Of a stretch of 64,000 nucleotides of DNA, positions 1 through 11,575 are shown piece by piece (within the stretch, counting starts at the first letter, position 1; the number at the start of each line of letters is the position of its first letter). Location of the stretch: contig NW_001798958.1 of NCBI RefSeq assembly GCF_000165425.1, forward strand, positions 93,370-157,369, given 5' to 3'. This DNA is from Paramecium tetraurelia (lineage: Eukaryota > Ciliophora > Oligohymenophorea > Peniculida > Parameciidae). The position numbers were made by a program, and so were the translations under genes. The notes beneath the pieces are model-generated. The model was given only the letters and a program-made list of their open reading frames with translations, had not been told where the DNA came from and did no database searches.

Positions 1-1
1 T

Positions 2-295
2 AATAGTTTTTTCAAAGGATTCCATTTAGAGTGGAATTATTCCAATATGGGTTCTGTAAACACAGGAGTTACTTTGGTAATAAATTCCAAGAAGGATTCT
101 TTTAGTAATGTAATTTCTTAAATCAATTCCATCAATTTAAAATAATTAATGAATTAAAGCAATTGTTTCACTCTCCTAATTATATATAAAATTGTTTCAA
201 AACGAACATAAACTACTAATAAATCCGATCACGAAAGGAATCAAATAGCATAAAAAGACATGATGAAATCAGACCTTAAAGTTGTAATGTCATGA
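2..295 (+). CDS. probable 3' end of a gene cut by the left edge
   Basis: Read with TGA as the only stop, this frame is open from the left edge to a TGA at 293-295 (98 codons). The first half looks protein-like (FKGFHLEWNYSNMGS), with aromatic and glycine residues unlike the surrounding AT-rich DNA. I do not recognise a domain. The second half is richer in Lys, Asn and Gln and could hide an intron. The start lies outside the window. A second frame is also open across positions 1-520, so the assignment is tentative. Confidence 0.35.
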
Positions 296-531
296 TGATG
301 TTAGGAACTCTAATAAAATGCTCGTAAAATATATCTATACATACGAGAAGACTATAATAGGTAAATTAACAACAAATAATAATAGTTATTACTAAAAATA
401 ATAACTCCATCAAACAAATTCATTAAAATCTGTCATAGCAATAAGGGCGACTTCCCTTTCTACGTTTTTCTTATTTTTTTTGTGTGCCTTTTGTTTCTTC
501 TATTTCTTTTATTTCTTATTCTTGATATGTG

Positions 532-2356
532 ATGATTAATGGATCAAAGTCTATGAAGAGGCTGTTGCACAAAGACCACTGTACATTTTAGAGCGACCCA
601 ATTTACAACTTGCTCCAACTGGTCCTGCCAAAAAGGCCTACTTAGCTCCAGTGTATTTCTAGAATGAGTCAAGAGGATGTTTACTTCATCGAAATAACAA
701 ACTATGTATTCTGAGTCTTTATCTTCAGCCTTTCCACATCCAAAAGCACTAGACCTGGCTGTGAGTAATTATTTGGCATTTTCAGATTCTTTGAACCACT
801 TTTCCATAACTTAGTTGGTTCTCAATTGTTGATTGAGGTGTCTTTTAAAAAAGAGCACTCCATAATTTTAAAACTATAAATGAAATGCAACGATACTTAG
901 CCACAAGTGGAAGCCTTGAGAGGACATTTCTCAACACATGTTTAGGCCATTTTTGCATAGCCATTGCTCCAGTGCATAACATTCATATTAGATGCTGATG
1001 AAGATCCTTCAAAGCTAATTTAGCCAGTTGCAACCTGATTTCTAATTTGATTCAGGGAGTGAGCAAGTTAATTGGCCAATCCTGAATTGACTCCTTTATT
1101 ATGCACATTGCAATATTGATTCTATGCATAAACAAAGAAAAGTGTCAGAAACGATAAAATTATTCTCATATATTTTAATTTATGAAAATAGCTAATTTCA
1201 TATCGAAGACTCAAAAATCCGTCTATTAATTCTGCGATATCAAGAAGAAATTCGCAAGCATAATATTCACGAATGTTGCAATCGATAACTTCGATACTAA
1301 ATTCCCTGGAGCCTCGTAGATCTTTTATTTTAATGAGTAATAGAAGGAAGCATTGGTGAAGACTACAGAAAATAAAAAGGAAATCATCTGTATGTATTTT
1401 AGTGATGACAAGAGTTCAATGATTCGAATTACTTGGGGTAGTATGTGAACAAGGTGTTTAATAATTTGAAGAGTAAGGCAACAAGGTTTGATTATGCACA
1501 TGTCGAGTTTTCGAATAAGGATTATTGGCAACATATGTATGAGATTGTCGGCACAATGGATGGGGAATGTATATTTTTTGAGTAATTGACTAAGCTTCAA
1601 CTCTTGTGATTAGAATAAAGGAGAATGTTTTGAAGGAATGTTTGGAATGTAAATTGGACAATTTGGAATAGTACAAGAGTTTATTCATCCAAAGAATTTT
1701 GAATATTGGGATGATTAGTGTATATCAGCTAAGTCTGATATCTCAAAAAACCCTTAAGGGAGGAATTTCAGAATTTGAGATCCGTTGCCTGAATACAAAG
1801 GAGGACTTTTTCGCTTCACATCAGAGAAAGTTGGTATGAAGTTATCCTTAGCTTAGTTGTATAAATCTGGAGGGAGAATTTATTACCAGATGGGTTTGCG
1901 ATCTATGGGACATAAACCTGATGCAGTAGTAGGGGAGGTATACCCTTAACTGGAATGATAAAAATAATATAAATTATTTTAATGGGATCGATCCTCAATA
2001 AGTAAGAGGTTTCATCAAGAAAGCTATCTGAAATGCCGCTAGAACAAAAGTCTTAACACTACACTTAGGAAGCTCAGGAGAACGAATAAGCTAGAGTGGT
2101 GATTCAGACTTATCGTGACACAAAAATAAGTCGGAAAGTACATAACTTAGATCCCGAAGTTAAATAAACATTTAGCAAGTAATTCCCTAAGAAACAAGAT
2201 CTCTCGAATGCACAAGGATAAACTAGTTCAATTTAATAAAAGGAGACATTTCAATTGTCTCCACGATCACCTGATAAGGAAAGTGATTGTGATTGGCAAG
2301 ACATATATGGAGATCAATGCTTTACATTAAGTGATGGTCATGCAGCTTAACATTGA
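532..2356 (+). CDS. hypothetical protein, multi-exon, start and several splice sites uncertain
   Basis: A roughly 1.8 kb coding region ends at the TGA at 2354-2356. Protein-like exons connect through short GT..AG introns, for example 23 nt near 697 and 25 nt near 750, both GT-start and CAG-end. Visible peptides include NLVGSQLLIEVSFKK, EALRGHFSTHVQAIF and, near the end, DCDWQDIYGDQCFTLSDG. The C-terminal 110 residues are hydrophilic and rich in Gln, Lys and Ser. No family is recognised. Positions 532, 679 or a start in another frame could be the true beginning: the frame that reads RPLYILERPNLQLAPTGP at 570-640 is also attractive and would need a 25 nt intron at about 652. Intron borders at 1030-1200 and around 1590-1620 are unresolved. 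Confidence 0.5.
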
Positions 2357-3000
2357 TTATTTTAATTTTTGTTTTTTTTTTCTTTATTTCTGAAATGTCA
2401 ATAATTAGAAAATTGTTACAATCATTGTATATACAAAAGATGTGTAAAACCTATTACTGTAGGTAGCAGATAATAATTATTTTATAGAATAAGTAGATAA
2501 TCAGAATTGATAGACATAAAATTTTATATATTAACTAAATTTAAGGAAGAGAGATTGATTAATTTAAATTTCAAAATCTTTATAAGATTCTCCATAGTTA
2601 CTTGGTTTTAATATTATAAACAATAATATTAGAAAGGATAATTATGATATGATATGACTTGATTGATCAAAATTAAAATTCAAATACAGTAATAACCAAA
2701 CTATGAGAATCATGATAGAAAATCTTAAATTTTATCTTTAATGATTCTAATTCGATTGATTTGAATAATAGCAAATAGGTTGCGATTCCAAAACCTAAAG
2801 TGATTTAAGAGAAGACAAAAAGTACAGGATATGTCAAGTAAATGAAAATTGTCATAATAAAAAGTTCCTTGTTTATTTCTACTAAATTATAATGATGGGG
2901 AATGGATATTAGAAGAGAAACAGAGATATAAAGATTCAAATAATAATTGGAATATCATCTATTATAATTTATTAAGATAAAACTATTTAATTAAATATAT
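2357..3000. other. intergenic, AT-rich
   Basis: About 640 bases between a gene end and the 3' end of the next, convergent gene. Frames are short and low-complexity. I see no RNA gene, repeat or supported coding signal. Confidence 0.5.
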
Positions 3001-4199
3001 TCATGCTTAACCAATTAAAATAGTGTCTTCAGAGTATTCTTAATCCTCGTCGGTTTGTTCATCGTAAAGCATTCCCATCATCTTCCTCTTTCGAATAATT
3101 TGTCTCTCTATCGGTTAGTTCTTTATTTTGAATTCCATCAATTAATCATACATGTCATAACTACAATCAATATCTTCTGAAAGCCACTAGATAATGTAAT
3201 ATAAATAAGCATTACCAAGATGTTATCATTGCTAACTATGTTCAATTTGAATTTCATTTTCTGATCATACACTCTTAAACTTTTGAACTCCTTCCAAATA
3301 TTAGTCAATTTCACAGTTTCATCACAAACATAGATGGGATCTCCTTGGAACATACATTCAGTATACACCTTTGGACAACTCCTGTAAGTTGGATCATAGA
3401 GTTTTGCAACCTTGACAGTTAATTCAATTTATTTCGGAAAGAAGGATTTGTCATTCAACATCTGTATTTAAAGATTGTTGCCAAACAACTAGAAAGATTC
3501 CATTCCCATTATCAATGTGTCATCTAAATATGTCCCCTTTTAAACCAGAGCTTTGAATATGGTAATTAAGAGTACTTGCTATTTCAGTATCATTGAGTGT
3601 GGTCGAACTCATATCTTAGGCCAGAATATAGCAGATGTACACATATTAAAAGGTAGATTCGACTTGTATGGTCAGATTTTGATTATCAAAAGAGGAGTAT
3701 AATTTCAGCATTGGCTTCTTGCCACCGTATTTGAAGAAACCAGCAAATCCAGAGATGAACACTGAATGCTGCATCGGAGACGTGTAAATTTGCTCTAATG
3801 TCACTTGAGCCTTCTCTTACAATGGAAAACATCCTGAATCATAGGTGTCTCCTCCAAAAGCATACCAAGTGTATAGTACTGATTTAATGCAGCTTTTCGA
3901 GCAGACTACTTGGATTGTGAATCCTAATTAAATCTAGATTCCCCATTACCTGTTGTGTTAACTTTCATCAATTCAACATGGATGTCCAAAGCGAAATCAG
4001 AAAACTGCATTTCATTGGTGTGATTACTCAAAACGAAGATCACTTAGGGAACATATGCTTTGTAAACATTCAAGAATTTGATGTGTGTTATGGTGTCTTT
4101 TTCACAAGCCAAACCTCCGGCTCCAATTAGCAACTATCCATTTTCCAAGATTGGATATCCATATACGAGAATCACTAGTTGAAATAGCAAAACGTACAT
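3001..4199 (-). CDS. secreted or surface hypothetical protein
   Basis: Starting at the ATG at 4197-4199, the N-terminus (MYVLLFQLVILVYGYP) is a clean signal peptide. Three short introns (26, 22 and 29 nt) then join four exons into a frame of about 373 residues ending at 3001-3003. The body alternates aromatic and polar residues with paired cysteines (IQVVCSKSC, DSGCFPLQ, YRSCPKVYTECMF, YVCDETVKL), which suggests disulphide bonds and an extracellular location. The last 60 residues are charged and acidic and contain ERQIIRKRKMM, so the tail may instead be cytosolic, although no second membrane segment is obvious. No family is recognised. The gene is convergent with the one to its left and divergent from the next, with about 100 bases between the starts. 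Confidence 0.65.
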
Positions 4200-4300
4200 T
4201 TATAAATTAATAAACATTACAATATTAGAGTATAAATTTTAATATTGCCTTGTGCTTTTTATAAATATATCATACAATATATTAATTGCCATATTCTCGG

Positions 4301-5377
4301 ATGCTTGCAGGAAAAGAAGAAAAGCCACCTCGACTAACAAGAGTAATCTCACTTTCAAGCTTAGTCTAATCGCGGTAATCTCGAGAGCGAACAACTGCCC
4401 GATTACTTAAGGAGCTCCTTCTCCGACACCTTCAAAATGAAAGAGCCCCCCAAAGTCTAAAAAGGAAAGAAGATCTTACCTCAATATGCATTTGGCAATT
4501 CTCTCGAATCACCTTCCTTCTTCCGTAATCCCAACACTTTGATTTGCAGAGAAAGCTATGACAATCCATTCCTCAAAGTCAGAGCTAAACCTCACAGTAA
4601 ATGGCAAACCCTCAGAAGTAGCACTCTCAACAATTTTGAATTTTATAATGTCTCTGAACAGAAATTCGCAAATCTCCCCAATAAAGGATACAAAAATGTC
4701 AAAATAGTAAAGTAGTATCTTCATCCAACATTTCTAGCACTGTAACCAATCAAGTGCATTATGTCCAAACTCCTCAAATCCGAGGGGATGAACAAACTTT
4801 TCAACTTGCCTACAAAACTTTGCAATAGAAATCAGGTCTTTTTGGCAGAAAGAACGGTATCCCTCATATCTGAATTGTGATAGAATTGTTCACCGATTTC
4901 ATTGAGAAGAATGATAATCAGAATGTTTATGGCCATTTGAATGATAGACAAAGACCAAAAGGACGTTTGAGAGATGTCAAGAATTACAGCCTCACTCCTT
5001 AGGAATTCCAAATTTATAAAAAAAGGTCCAGCCATTATCTCAATTCCAGTCCTAGTAAAGGCTTATAAAAAACAGAAGTGCCAATATTCAATTAAAACCA
5101 ATAATAAAAAGATTAATAAGTTGAAAAGTACTACTCAAAAGATTAAAGGTATGTAACTCATTCTAATACTGATAGTTATCTCAACTCGCTTAACAATTCG
5201 ATTATTATAACTTAAATAGATAAGCAATTAAAGAGAAAGAAATAAGATCGATATAAGTATTTATAAGTAATTATGTAAAGTGCTGATTTAAAGATATTGG
5301 ATTACAGAGAAAATGATATTGAATTGATTGCCAAATTCGAAGAACACTTAGAATTTGAAAAATTGTATGGAAATTGA
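4301..5377 (+). CDS. hypothetical hydrophilic protein
   Basis: Starts at ATG 4301 (MLAGKEEKPPRLTRSNRG) and ends at TGA 5375-5377. Introns of 22 nt (after LTR), 23 nt (near 4713) and 27 nt (near 4852) keep a single frame of about 334 residues. The protein is basic and polar, with no signal peptide or membrane segment. Recognisable stretches include NPNTLICRESYDNPFLKVRAK, TPQIRGDEQTFQLAYKTLQQ and KNYSLTPQEFQIYKKRSSHY. The C-terminal third is Gln/Lys-rich through TAA and TAG codons. I do not recognise a domain. Composition resembles ciliate cytoskeletal or basal-body proteins, but that is only an impression. Confidence 0.65.
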
Positions 5378-5802
5378 TATATTATATCAACCATAAAATC
5401 AATAATATATATCTAAGAATATTCAAGTGGGATTAATTATTAGGTGATAGATTTTCTGAATTAACTACTAAGGATTTAGGTACATTACCATGAAATTATA
5501 TGCTAATAATTCTATTCTCTTTTCCTACTGTAAATAATATGCTATAATTATTCAATGACTTCATTTCGTCAATTCAATAATAATATTTCTTGAATTTTTT
5601 ACAAAAATAATTATAATGATGGAGATGTTTGGTTATTATTCAAAAACAAATAGACTAATCAAATAGTCTAATCTACTATTTACATCATTAAAATAGTACA
5701 TCATCCTATTTAATTTATGATCTTACAATCAATAATGAGAGATCAATAGAATGATTAGAAAAGTCTTAAATATATTTAAGCTATTTTTCATAAATTAATT
5801 AA
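5378..5802. other. intergenic, AT-rich
   Basis: About 425 bases between two plus-strand genes. No supported gene or structured element was seen. Confidence 0.5.
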
Positions 5803-6901
5803 ATGATCGGAGGAGTGCAATCAAGACTGAGAAAATTGGACATTTATCGTAAATTACCAGCTGATCTAACAGAGCCAACTACAGCTGGTGCATTAATTTC
5901 AGTCATCAGTACTATTGTGATAGTTATACTATTTATCACAGAATTACAAGTAATCCTTATTAGAATATATTCTTTATAGGCATACATTGAAGTGGATAAT
6001 AGTAGTGAAATGTTTGTTGATATTAATCGCGGTGGTGAATAAATTCGGGTAAACTTGGACATAGAATTTCATAAATTTCCATGTGATATTCTATCTTTGG
6101 ATGTTTAGGATATTATGGGGTCTCACGTTGTGAATGTAGAGGGTAGATTAATAAAAAAGAGAATAAAGAATGGAAAGGTAATTTCTGAAGAAGTTCATTC
6201 AAATCATGAAGGACACGAACATCATAATTAACCATCAATAGATTTTGCACGTATTGAGTAAGCATTTAAAGAAAAGGAAGGGTGTCAAATTGCTGGATAT
6301 ATTATTGTAAACAAAGTGCCAGGTAATCAATAATCACAATATTTCATAGGTAATTTCCATGTTTCAGCTCATGCTTTTGGAGGAATCTTACATTAAGTGT
6401 TTTAGAGAAGTTAAATATAAACTTTAGATTTATCACATACAATTAATCATATTTCATTTGGAGAGGAGGATGATTTGATGAAAATAAAGAAATAGTTTTA
6501 GAAAGGTGTTCTAAATCCACTTGATAATACTAAAAAAGTGGCTTAACCACAAGGTGGAACTGGAATGATGTTTTAATATTACATATCAGTTGTTCCAACA
6601 ACTTATGTGGATGTATCAGGAAATGAATATTATGTTCATCAATTTACTGCCAATAGTAATGAGGTATTAACTGATCATCTTCCAGCAGCTTATTTTAGGT
6701 ATTCATACTAGTATAATTAGATATGATCTCTCTCCAGTAACTGTGAAATTCTTGTAATATAGAGAAAGCTTTTTGCATTTCTTGGTGCAGATTTGTGCCA
6801 TTCTCGGAGGAGTATTCACAATTGCTAGCATAGTTGATGGAATGATTCATAAATCAGTTGTTGCACTACTTAAAAAGTACGAGATGGGTAAATTGAGTTG
6901 A
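5803..6901 (+). CDS. ERGIC / Erv41-Erv46 family ER-Golgi cargo receptor
   Basis: About 339 residues from ATG 5803 to TGA 6899-6901, with introns at 5950-5979, 6323-6349 and 6699-6720. The order of landmarks is that of the Erv41/Erv46 family. There is a short cytosolic N-terminus with RKLDIYRK and a first membrane segment (about residues 30-50, LISVISTIVIVILFITE). The luminal domain carries CQIAGYIIVNKVPGNFHVS, then HISFGEEDD, NPLDNTKKVA and MMFQYYISVVPT. The conserved RYDLSPVTVK precedes a second membrane segment with AILGGVFTIASIVDG. The family forms a complex that cycles in COPI and COPII vesicles. The cysteine-rich luminal insert of animal ERGIC3 is absent, so ERGIC2/Erv41-like or a shortened ERGIC3-like form are both possible. 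Confidence 0.9.
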
Positions 6902-7366
6902 AATAAATAAATATAATATGTTTATAGTGATATCATTAATAGAGGTGGTAGTCCATATGTTTAATATCTATATATTTTAATTTATTATTGAGTTATCAAA
7001 ACTGGGAAGGTAATTGCTTAATAGATATAAATAAGTTATGCACATTCAATAATATATAATATTAAAATTAAAATAAATAATGATCTAAATTACATATAAA
7101 TTATACAAAGTGTATTTAGATACTGAGTCATAATAAATATTTAAACTAATTTAATATATAACTACCTATCATTAATACTACTCAGTAGTAACATATTGGA
7201 GAAATAATGTGGGCTTAAAAGGATATACTCAATTTATAAATCATTAATGTTTGGAATGATGGGTAATCTTTATAGAGGAGAATTTAAAATTATAATAATA
7301 ATAGATAACCTTTTGAAAAGAAAATTTGTTTCAAAATTGAATAATTCATTAAATAATAAGAAAAAC
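6902..7366. other. intergenic, AT-rich
   Basis: About 465 bases between two convergent gene ends. Only short low-complexity frames are seen, with no supported gene. Confidence 0.5.
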
Positions 7367-8795
7367 TCAAGTTTTATTTTTAGAAAAAAAAATCTAAATT
7401 TTCCTTTTGTTATACTCGTAATTATGCATGATTGCCATGGCTTGCATAGCTGAATCTAGCTCTTAATAACGGATGAGACACTTGTTTTTATTTTTTTCTT
7501 CACAAAATATTCTAAAAATAGTTAAAATACATTTGGTTACTTAATTTTCTCTATTTATCCAAATTTAGAAAAGGTGTCATAAATAATGCCTTCCTCACAG
7601 AATTCCTTTTTCAGATTTGTTAACATAATTTATTAGGAAGGTGAGACCAAATATTTGAAATTATTATCTTTGTATCTAAAGGATGCCTCATTTCCTAAAT
7701 AAAACTCCTCCTCTTCTGTATTCTTAGGTAATTGGCCTTCTTCGCAATTTCTGAAGAATATGAATTCGTAATTGGATGGATAAACCTAGATTAATAGTTA
7801 AACAAGTACTTTCAATTTTTAACCAAAAAGAGTGGGATTTCCTTCGTTGAAATTAGTCAATAAGAATTTAACACTGACTTCAGTCGAGTATTCGATTAAG
7901 ACATTGCATTTAGTCTTGAAGTAGATCATCTTTTAGATGTTTCCAAAGGTGCTAAAAATATTATAAATCATAGTCATGGATGTCTATTTAGGATCAAACC
8001 AATTGGCATAGAGTACCTTTGTGATCAGTTTTTCTAGAGTGAAATGATTGGAGATATTTACTTTGTGGAAGAATTTCAGATTGAAAGATCTATTTTTCCA
8101 CTTGGATGTTATTTGGCAATTGTTATGAAGTGGAAATACGCTATCCTGGTGAGAACTGAAAGAGTTAGGTTAGATTGTCACCCATACACTTGACAAATTG
8201 ATTGGACCTTTTTTAGGAAATAATTCATAAAATTATTACAATTCTTCTTATTTGTCTTCAGTTGCTTCTTCTTGTGAATCGTAATCAGATGCACCATCAG
8301 CTTTATCGAAGTTTAGCGCTTCTGCAAATTATGTTGGTATGGGAGGCATTCCAGTTTAAGGAGGCAATATTTAAGAATGAGGGAGCCATTTGTTTATTGG
8401 GTCTGTCTTTGGCAACTCAGTTGAATGCACTATACCCTAAACTTGTTGGGCAGTGTAGTCTCTTAATAGGGATAATGAATCTACATCTTGCATATTGGTT
8501 TCTAGCTTGGAAGTCAAGACCCTTGCGATTCGACTCATAAACTAATATTGAAAGTCCATGCATGATTGTATTATTTAATTGAAGTGCACTTAGAGCAGAT
8601 CGGACACTATCGAACTGAACCAAAGCTTTCCAAATTGGTTTATTTCGCTCGAAGATAAGTATCTATGAAATACGTGAGAGGTCTTACTTTTTCGATTGTA
8701 CCGAATTGAATGAAATTTTGGTAGACGTGTGTCACTGTTATATTGATGAAGTCTGGGTTTTGAATGCATATCAACACAACAGAGGAATTGGCCAT
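7367..8795 (-). CDS. PTB / hnRNP-L-type RNA-binding protein with multiple RRMs
   Basis: About 448 residues from ATG 8793-8795 to TGA 7367-7369, with introns of 25, about 28 and 29 nt. The N-terminal RRM is of the polypyrimidine-tract-binding type: VVLICIQNPDFINITV, then FIQFGTIEKILIFERN, then WKALVQFDSVRSALSALQL. A PTB-like linker follows (GLDFQARNQYARCRFIIP). Another RRM covers about residues 250-330 (TMIYNIFSTFGNIQKMIYFK), and a C-terminal RRM ends in ALVQF-equivalent text and KRKIQIFFSKNKT. PTB and hnRNP-L proteins bind pyrimidine- or CA-rich RNA and act in splicing and mRNA handling. The second intron border is the least certain. Divergent from the next plus-strand gene, with starts 173 bases apart. 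Confidence 0.85.
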
Positions 8796-8968
8796 TTTAA
8801 ATAACTAAATATTTTATAAGATTATATTGCTTTTAAGGGAATTAGAAATATAAATTTCAATAATGATTATAATTAAATTCATCAAGGACCGTCTTTACTC
8901 GACAAACTTAAAATTGTATATTTCTACATTACAAATTTTATATTATTATTTATATTTTATATCTAGTA

Positions 8969-10942
8969 ATGCCACCAAAAGCCAAAAAGATCGATCCTGA
9001 ATTACAAGCCGTATTAAATGGTTAATAATATTAGAAACAATTTGAACAATGGAAGGAAAGTGATGAATACAGAATCTGGTCAGAGTTATAAATAATGTAT
9101 AAATCCATGGAAAATAACATCTCCGAAACTTCCAAAGATTTGACAGGCAATTGGCAAGTAAACTCTTCTTTATTAGATTTCCTTTCATTTAGATATATCA
9201 TGATAAATTACTTGAAGTTTGTTAGACATTCAAATGCAAATCTAAAATAAAATAAATTGAACATGCCCATATTAGAAGTGCATTCTTTGCAGTTGAAGAT
9301 GTGGAAATTAACAAAACAGTTGTCAAACAATATCTTGATGGATTCTATTACTCAGTTGAGAAGCAAGACAAAGATAGAGCCAAACATGTGAAGGAATTAT
9401 TTGCTAAAATTGCTCGAAGTATGTGACCAATCTAATTCAATAGCACTGGAGGATCACAAGTTTTTTGATATGAATGCTGAAAATTATATAGCAGAAAGGA
9501 AAGTGTTCGTTGGTCTTCTGAATGATTTTTTGAAAAAACTACCAATCCTAATTAAGTCGAGTCATAAGATAATCGAAGAAAAACTCATGCTGGTCTTAGG
9601 ACCCCTCAGAGCATTATTAGAAATTAATAAGAAAATGATGTTCTTTGACCTTGTTAATACTTCAAACTAAGCAAGATAAACCAAGGATTTCATCTTAAAG
9701 GTTGCATTATTATCTATAATCCTGATTAGGCTGATGTTGAACAATATTGTATATGTCTTCAAGAAGCACAGAGGTTATTGTTAGAATCAAAAGCAATATC
9801 ATGCAATCCAAATGTCAAGTTGATCTTCAATAAATTGGGCTATGAAGGATGGTAGCAGAATAAGATTGAGTCTTTCTATTTAACTCCGTTGCAAGAAGCC
9901 TTCGATAAGATGAGAAACAACTTGCTTTGTTTGATGCTCAAGGGGATCAATTACTATAAGGCACCCTTGATGGACAATACGGTAATAATTTTGATTAAGA
10001 ATAGCAATTTGTAGAAGATGTGAAGGAATTGATTGATGCAGAATTGATTGCTGAACATCTCATGGGTACATCATTGAAAAGAGATTAATTAAATTTTGCC
10101 TTTTAGGTATTGAGTGTTATTTTCAATTCTAATGCTCAAGCTAAAGAATTCCTAATTAAAAGAGATGACAATTGTATAAAAGGAAGCATTCCCAAATTGA
10201 TGACATATCATACAATATTGTACATGAGAGCATGGAAGGATAGAAAAATAGAGGATGAATTTAAAGAATTAAAATTACAATAAAAAACATAGCCGTTGGC
10301 ACAATCGAATTTATTTGAGGCTCAATCTGCTATGTCAGCCATGTCACCAGATAAAAAGAGACAGGCAGATGATGATTTGAGAAAGAAAGAAGAAGAGAAC
10401 ATGCGAATCTAAGAAAAACTAGATTTTGAAAAGTATGGCAGATATTGGATTTGGGAGTATTATGCTCAAGATTAAATAAAAGCTAACTTCGAGGAGTGCG
10501 TTGAATTGATCAGACACATTAATAAGGCTGTTCAATAAGACATAGAGGATGTCATTATCAAAGAGGGGATGGTTCCTAAGTACTTCTAAATGCTTATTCT
10601 AGAAATCGTCCTCGTCAAGTGTAATAGAATGATCCAAGTCAAATGTTCAATAAATTGTAAGAGAAAGACAATGCAAATGTGTATGTAATTTAGAGGAGAC
10701 CCCCGGAATTATGGAACTATCCTAAAATTGTGGAGGAACAACATGAATTCAGAGCCATAGCCAAACCCAGAGATTGTTATAAGGATGGAAGAATATAAGT
10801 ATTGGAGAGTAAGATGGAATAATTGAGTGCTCACTTGGAGAGTAACAAGCCTTAGAGTTGGAATGAATTGATTCATAGAGTGATAGATGCATTGAGCAAT
10901 TAATATAATAAGAAGCCTAGTGCAATTGAACCAGGAAAATGA
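8969..10942 (+). CDS. hypothetical 612-residue alpha-helical protein
   Basis: Starts MPPKAKKIDPELQAVL at 8969 and ends at TGA 10940-10942. Five introns (35, 25, 29, 23 and 23 nt by my reading) give one frame. The protein is soluble, charged and mostly helical, with no signal or membrane segment. A segment near residues 400-440 is highly charged (KKRQADDDLRKKEEENMR) and is followed by KYGRYWIWEYYAQDQ. The C-terminus has RRPPELWNYPKIVEEQHEFR. The MPPKAKK opening is common in axonemal proteins, but I recognise no domain. The stop lies only 12 bases from the stop of the convergent gene at 10955. Confidence 0.7.
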
Positions 10943-10954
10943 TTTAATATGAAC

Positions 10955-11542
10955 TCATTATATAGAAAAGAAATCAGATGGAAATCCCTTAATATTGTTG
11001 ATTTTTGGTTTCTATCGAATCTAAGGTTCCTTAACTTTCTGGAAAATGTCTTTCAATTATTATGTATTTAATAAAAGTAAATCCAAAATATTATTATTCT
11101 TCTGCGACTCGCATTATTAGAATTTGTTTTATTTCTATCCACATCCAATTAATTGGTTGTTCGGTGTCTTCATTTGAGGCAAGTCTTCGAATTTATGCTC
11201 TCTCGTTGTTCTAGTAGTTTTAATTTGAATGAAGTTGGTTAGATCTGTATCACTTTATATTGTTAATTAGCTGGCTTTTCTAAAGAGTTATTTGGGCTCC
11301 GAATCAAGTGAGATTTATTATTTTCGAGCTATTCTTTTATTTTTAAGATCGAGTAATTTATCTAGTTTTTCTGAACCATTAACAGTATGGATACGCTTAA
11401 TGGAATTCACTTTTTAGTGCTTCGAGGATGTTGGTGTATTTGGAATAGACTTTGGATTGGTAACTTGGATATGGTCTGCTCTAAATAATAGTTTTTAGTT
11501 AGATTTTTATTTAGATAAACTCTACTCTTATTTGAAGTTCAT
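10955..11542 (-). CDS. small basic hypothetical protein, single exon
   Basis: An intronless frame of 195 residues from ATG 11540-11542 (MNFKQEQSLSKQKSNQ) to TGA 10955-10957. It is rich in Lys, Gln, Ser and Asn, with many TAA/TAG glutamines, and is probably disordered apart from a short hydrophobic NILDLLLLN near residue 155. It contains several KxxRKAS-like sites, for example LFRKASQLT, that could be phosphorylated. No family is recognised. The start lies 34 bases from the 3' end of the pseudokinase gene upstream on the same strand. Confidence 0.6.
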
Positions 11543-11575
11543 CTGTTAATAATAATATAATTAATAATAGATCAA

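Noticed and set aside
1325-1600. Minus-strand open frame of 91 codons opposite the first gene
   Set aside because: It is the shadow of plus-strand coding sequence (KFPGASQIFYFNEQQ) and has no protein-like composition of its own.
7247-7453. Plus-strand 68-codon frame
   Set aside because: Its 3' part overlaps the last exon of the PTB-like gene and the rest is low-complexity AT-rich DNA.
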